Source: Gemmatimonadales bacterium (lineage in GTDB: Bacteria; Gemmatimonadota; Gemmatimonadetes; Gemmatimonadales; GWC2-71-9). From it: a stretch of DNA of 33,685 nt. Of this stretch, positions 30,830 to 33,685 are shown one piece after another. How positions within the stretch are numbered: the stretch's first letter is position 1; every line of letters starts with the position of its first letter. The position numbers and the translations under genes were made by a program. The stretch is from assembly GCA_013140635.1 (NCBI GenBank), contig JABFSM010000242.1:1-33685 (forward strand), in the 5' to 3' direction. The notes below the pieces were generated by a model. The model had not been told where the DNA came from. It was given only the letters and a program-made list of their open reading frames with translations, and ran no database searches.

Positions 30830-32903
30830 CGGTGAGCGGTATCGGAGGCGTAAGGGCACGCCCTTGAGCATAGCCAATGCCTAGCGATTGCAGTTTGCGG
30901 AGGACCCGGTTGCTGCCGACTTGCTTTGCGATAGTGGCTATGCCCATGCTCAGCCCGATCTGGTTGACCGCGCTGACGATGCCGCCATGGATGGGATCGT
31001 CGGCGACCCCGTGGACGAAGTGACCGCCGATCTTCACAAAATCCACCGCCAGGGCCCTGAGGTGGGCAAAGGAGGCCAGGCCGCTCCCAACATCCTCCAA
31101 AGCCACCGCGCAACCGGTGGCCCGGATGCCGGCCAGGAAACGCACGGTTCGAGGAAGGTTGGCGAGCGCGGCGGACTCGGTGATTTCGAAACAGAGACAG
31201 GAGGATGGAAGTCCGTACCTGGCCAATTCGTGCTCCACCAGGGAAAGGAACCCCTCCTCGGCCAGCGCCGAGGCGTTCAAGTTGATCGAGAAGACCGGCA
31301 GTTCGGCGGAGGGGTGATCCCTGTGCCAGCATCCGAGCAACGCGATCGTCTCTCGCACGACCCATCGGTCAATCACCGGCATCAGGCTGTACCGTTCCGC
31401 CTGGGGCAGGAAATCGCCGGCGTCCTGGACCCCCCCTCGACCGTCCGGCAGCCGCAGCAGGACCTCCCAGCGAGAGTGCGTTGTGCCATCGTGCTGCAGC
31501 GGCACGATGGGCTGCACGTACAGCTGGAATTGGCTCTCATCCACGGCCCGAGCCAGCCGGGTGACCCGCCGCGCGACCGACTGCGACACGCCATCCGCGA
31601 CTTTCCCCCGTCGCTCGGAGTGGACCCGGTTGCCTCCCGCTTCTTTGGCGGCATAGCTGGCGGCATCGGCGGCTCGCATGACCACCGCAACCCCGCCATT
31701 GTCCGCGGTCAGTTGAACCAAGCCGATGCTGGCTCCGATCGAGAACGAGGTGCTCCCCCACTCGAAGCGGTATTGCGCGACGGCCACCCGAAGGGACTCG
31801 GCTATGCGCTCCGCCTCGGCCACCGGGCAATTCTCCAAGAGCACCCCGAACTCGTCTCCGCCCAGACGCGCCAGGGTGTCCCGCTTCCGGAGGTGACTCC
31901 CGAGCAGCGGACCGAGACTTCGGAGCAGGTCGTCCCCCGCGTCATGGCCGCAGCTGTCGTTGATGATCTTGAATCGGTCGAGGTCGAGGCATAGCAGTAC
32001 TTGGTCCGAATCGGCGTTGGCCAGGTCTGCCACGACACGAGTCAGCCGGCGTTCGAATTCCCGCCGGTTGATCAGACCGGTCAAGGCATCGTGAGTGGCT
32101 TCGAAGGAAAGCCGGTGGCCGACCCGGCGCTTTTCACTTTCGTCCTGGATGACCAGTACGACGCCGATGATGTCCCCGTTACCGTTGCGGACCGGGGCCG
32201 CCGAATCGCCGACCGGCACCTCGGTTCCATCACGACGGACCAGCACAACACCGTCCTCCAAGTCGATCGGGCGGCCTTCCTCCAGACAACGGGCGGCAGT
32301 GTTCTTGACCGGGCTCCGGTCGTCTTCGGAGACCAGGCGCAGCACCACGTCCAGCGATTCCCCCAGCGCTTCCGCCGCGGCCCAGCCGGTCAAATGCACC
32401 GCGACGGGGTTGAGGTAGGTGATTCGCGAGGTGGTGTCGGTCGCGATGACGGCATCCCCGATGGCCTCCAGCGTTGCTTGCGCCTGCCCGTTAGCCGCCG
32501 ACTCGGCTTCCTGGGCCCGGTGCGACGGGGTCAAGTCGCGGAGGGTAATCAGCGAGAGCGCGCCCTTACCCGGCCCGAGCGGACGCCGCACCACCTCCAC
32601 CGGGAACTCGCTACCGTCGCAGCGCCGGGCAAAACAACGGACCATGCCGTTTCGGGTCGCGACGGGCGGGGAACCGTCGTTCGGATCGGCCCCGGACTGG
32701 AGCAACCGATGGTAGCGGGTCGGAATGAACCGGCTGACCGGCTCTCCGAGGAGTTCCCGTTCGCTCCATCCGAGAAACTGCTGGGCCTCTTGATTGAGCG
32801 CCATCACCCGCCCCTCACGGTCTACCACAACCATTAGATCGGGAGCGGCGTCGAGCAATTCCTGCACTTCCTTGAGCGCGGCCTTCAGGAGGGTCCTAGG
32901 CAT
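30783..32903 (-). CDS. PAS-PAS-GGDEF-EAL protein with degenerate EAL domain
   Basis: This encodes 706 residues from ATG 32903, whose start is uncertain because a promoter-like sequence abuts it. PAS 1 (about 10-130, 'DLMVVVDREGRVMALNQEAQQFLGW'), PAS 2 (about 145-260, 'DAVIATDTTSRITYLNPVAVHLTGW') and GGDEF (about 265-430) follow. The GGDEF motif is intact at 348-352 and the RxxD inhibitory site is Arg339-Asp342, so it should make c-di-GMP. The EAL domain (about 450-700) keeps Glu480 (EVL), Asn541, Glu573, Lys624 and Gln680. But the DD pair reads Glu603-Asp604, KID reads Lys-Ile-Gly (Gly626), and the AEGVE region is AKQVG (Lys660, Gly663). I infer little or no phosphodiesterase activity. Its 3' end overlaps the kinase start region. 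Confidence 0.93.
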   Translation of the reverse strand: MPRTLLKAALKEVQELLDAAPDLMVVVDREGRVMALNQEAQQFLGWSERELLGEPVSRFIPTRYHRLLQSGADPNDGSPPVATRNGMVRCFARRCDGSEFPVEVVRRPLGPGKGALSLITLRDLTPSHRAQEAESAANGQAQATLEAIGDAVIATDTTSRITYLNPVAVHLTGWAAAEALGESLDVVLRLVSEDDRSPVKNTAARCLEEGRPIDLEDGVVLVRRDGTEVPVGDSAAPVRNGNGDIIGVVLVIQDESEKRRVGHRLSFEATHDALTGLINRREFERRLTRVVADLANADSDQVLLCLDLDRFKIINDSCGHDAGDDLLRSLGPLLGSHLRKRDTLARLGGDEFGVLLENCPVAEAERIAESLRVAVAQYRFEWGSTSFSIGASIGLVQLTADNGGVAVVMRAADAASYAAKEAGGNRVHSERRGKVADGVSQSVARRVTRLARAVDESQFQLYVQPIVPLQHDGTTHSRWEVLLRLPDGRGGVQDAGDFLPQAERYSLMPVIDRWVVRETIALLGCWHRDHPSAELPVFSINLNASALAEEGFLSLVEHELARYGLPSSCLCFEITESAALANLPRTVRFLAGIRATGCAVALEDVGSGLASFAHLRALAVDFVKIGGHFVHGVADDPIHGGIVSAVNQIGLSMGIATIAKQVGSNRVLRKLQSLGIGYAQGRALTPPIPLTDAGGRLVMHSHQLSA

Positions 32904-32932
32904 GTTATAACAGTGATCCTAACGCGTGTCCA
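32904..32932 (-). promoter_or_regulatory. Probable promoter directly abutting the GGDEF gene start
   Basis: On the minus strand TGGACA (32932-32927) is followed after exactly 17 bases by TATAAC (32909-32904), five of six matches to each consensus. The -10 touches the ATG at 32903, so transcription would begin near 32896, past that codon. The real start would then be one of the in-frame codons downstream (GTG 32867 or TTG 32858, near AAGGAAG). Confidence 0.5.
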
Positions 32933-32977
32933 GAACAATCCATCGCACGAGGGAGAGGTGGGCCTAGATCTAAAGAG

Positions 32978-33685
32978 TTAGGGCCGGGGTCCCCCCGGCC
33001 ACCTTCGGTGAAAGCCGGCGGTCAGCGCCACCCGCCGGTCTACCAGCAGTCCCCGGGCAAGGTCGACGCGAACGACGCCAAACTGGCCCCCGGCAAGGCC
33101 AATCCTGAGTCCGGCTCCGCCATCGAGGTAGAGGCGGTCGAGGATTCCCACGCCGTCGAGGAAGACCCCGACCGCCATAACAATCGGTCCGACGCGCGCA
33201 ACCGGGCGATCCCCCGCAAGGCCGCCATAAACGATGGTGCGGCCCCGCCTCGCGGCCGAATGGGCGCGAAGCGGGATGGCCCAGGAAAGGTCGGCGCCGG
33301 CAACGGGCCAGAGCCCCATCGGAGCCCCTCGGCTCGCCCAATTGACGCCAAACCGAGTGGACAACGACGGACGGCCCAGACCATGGGAGGTGGTCCACAT
33401 TACGCCGACTCTTCCCTCTTGGTATGAACGGCGGTTCGAAAGGCCAACTGCGTACGCGCCGGCGGCGGTCAGCGCAAGGCGATTTTCGAGCCCGAAGAGC
33501 TCGGCGCCAACGGAGGCCGCCACGAAGCGCCGATCGCCTGACCAACGCTCCGCCCGGATGGCCGCCGACGAGCGCAGAAAGCCGGCGGCCCAAGCGCTGA
33601 ATCCGAGGGAGGCAAACCGCCGGGCTTCCGCCGCGGCCGCGGCACCTGAAGGGTCTGGAGCAAAACGGAATTGTTCCCGAGCCCC
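32978..33685 (-). CDS. Outer-membrane beta-barrel-like protein, C-terminal part, cut by the window edge
   Basis: The frame ending at TAA 32980-32978 stays open to the last base of the window, about 235 codons, so the start lies outside. The sequence alternates hydrophobic and polar residues in short Gly-rich strands: 'RFASLGFSAWAAGFL', 'RRFVAASVGAELFGL', 'RLALTAAGAYAVGLS', 'GRVGVMWTTSH', 'LSTRFGVNWAS', 'VAGADLSWAIPL', 'GGAGLRIGLAGGQFGVVRVDLARGLL', ending 'RRVALTAGFHRRW'. The pattern and the 'G.LR.GLAGG..GVVRVD.ARGL' end suggest the C-terminal barrel of a surface-antigen (BamA-like) protein, but the barrel call is a guess from the strand pattern. Genes of this kind in Gemmatimonadota often follow long secreted proteases or other outer-membrane proteins; the missing N-terminus would decide it. 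It points away from the GGDEF promoter region. Confidence 0.6.
   Translation of the reverse strand, partial: GAREQFRFAPDPSGAAAAAEARRFASLGFSAWAAGFLRSSAAIRAERWSGDRRFVAASVGAELFGLENRLALTAAGAYAVGLSNRRSYQEGRVGVMWTTSHGLGRPSLSTRFGVNWASRGAPMGLWPVAGADLSWAIPLRAHSAARRGRTIVYGGLAGDRPVARVGPIVMAVGVFLDGVGILDRLYLDGGAGLRIGLAGGQFGVVRVDLARGLLVDRRVALTAGFHRRWPGGPRP

Overview
The window looks like a chromosomal segment of a GC-rich Gram-negative bacterium, most likely of the Gemmatimonadota or a close relative. The evidence is the number of lipoproteins and signal peptides, outer-membrane barrel proteins, an OmpA-type lipoprotein, a beta-propeller protein with a CPSC N-terminal motif of a kind I associate with Gemmatimonadota, and PadR and ABC-2 families typical of soil bacteria. 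No 16S or other firm taxonomic marker is present, so the phylum is an inference.

Layout. 1-454: the start of a gene resembling msrP leaves on the left edge, with a heptamer tandem repeat (CGCTATT) just upstream of it, then tRNA-Ser(GGA). 455-4428: a secreted beta-propeller protein and DNA topoisomerase I, both on the minus strand. topA has a convincing promoter and a hairpin at the very start of its leader. 4429-5022 is a divergent non-coding gap with a second, orphan hairpin. 5023-6104: an SPFH/prohibitin-like membrane protein, a 69-base near-perfect palindrome (interspersed repeat family) and tRNA-Ser(CGA). 6164-12407, minus strand: a small monooxygenase-fold protein, a membrane protein translationally coupled to a 1362-residue double-patatin membrane protein, and an anchored unknown. 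This patatin pair is the most unusual gene module here.

12559-19191 is an envelope and stress-type region: an orphan NarL/LuxR response regulator, a tail-anchored small protein, an M48 lipoprotein protease, three tiny stress-type membrane proteins (Lmo0937-like, DUF3185-like, GlsB/YeaQ-like), a glycine-zipper lipoprotein coupled to a frameshifted OmpA lipoprotein, an outer-membrane barrel and an AI-2E-family permease. A second copy of the palindromic repeat follows. 19333-22901 holds mostly small secreted proteins (two tandem lipoproteins, an anchored unknown, a SIMPL protein, a DUF2059-like protein, a DinB-like protein). 22981-23283 is a broken PadR regulator.

23394-27819 is a tight five-gene operon: a Sel1-repeat lipoprotein and two ATPase/permease pairs of ABC-2 type, joined by 4-base or shorter overlaps. 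27827-32903 holds two large signalling genes on the minus strand: a PAS-PAS-GGDEF-EAL protein with an intact GGDEF and a degenerate EAL, overlapping a hybrid histidine kinase with receivers at both ends. The right edge cuts an outer-membrane barrel-like gene whose frame stays open to the last base.
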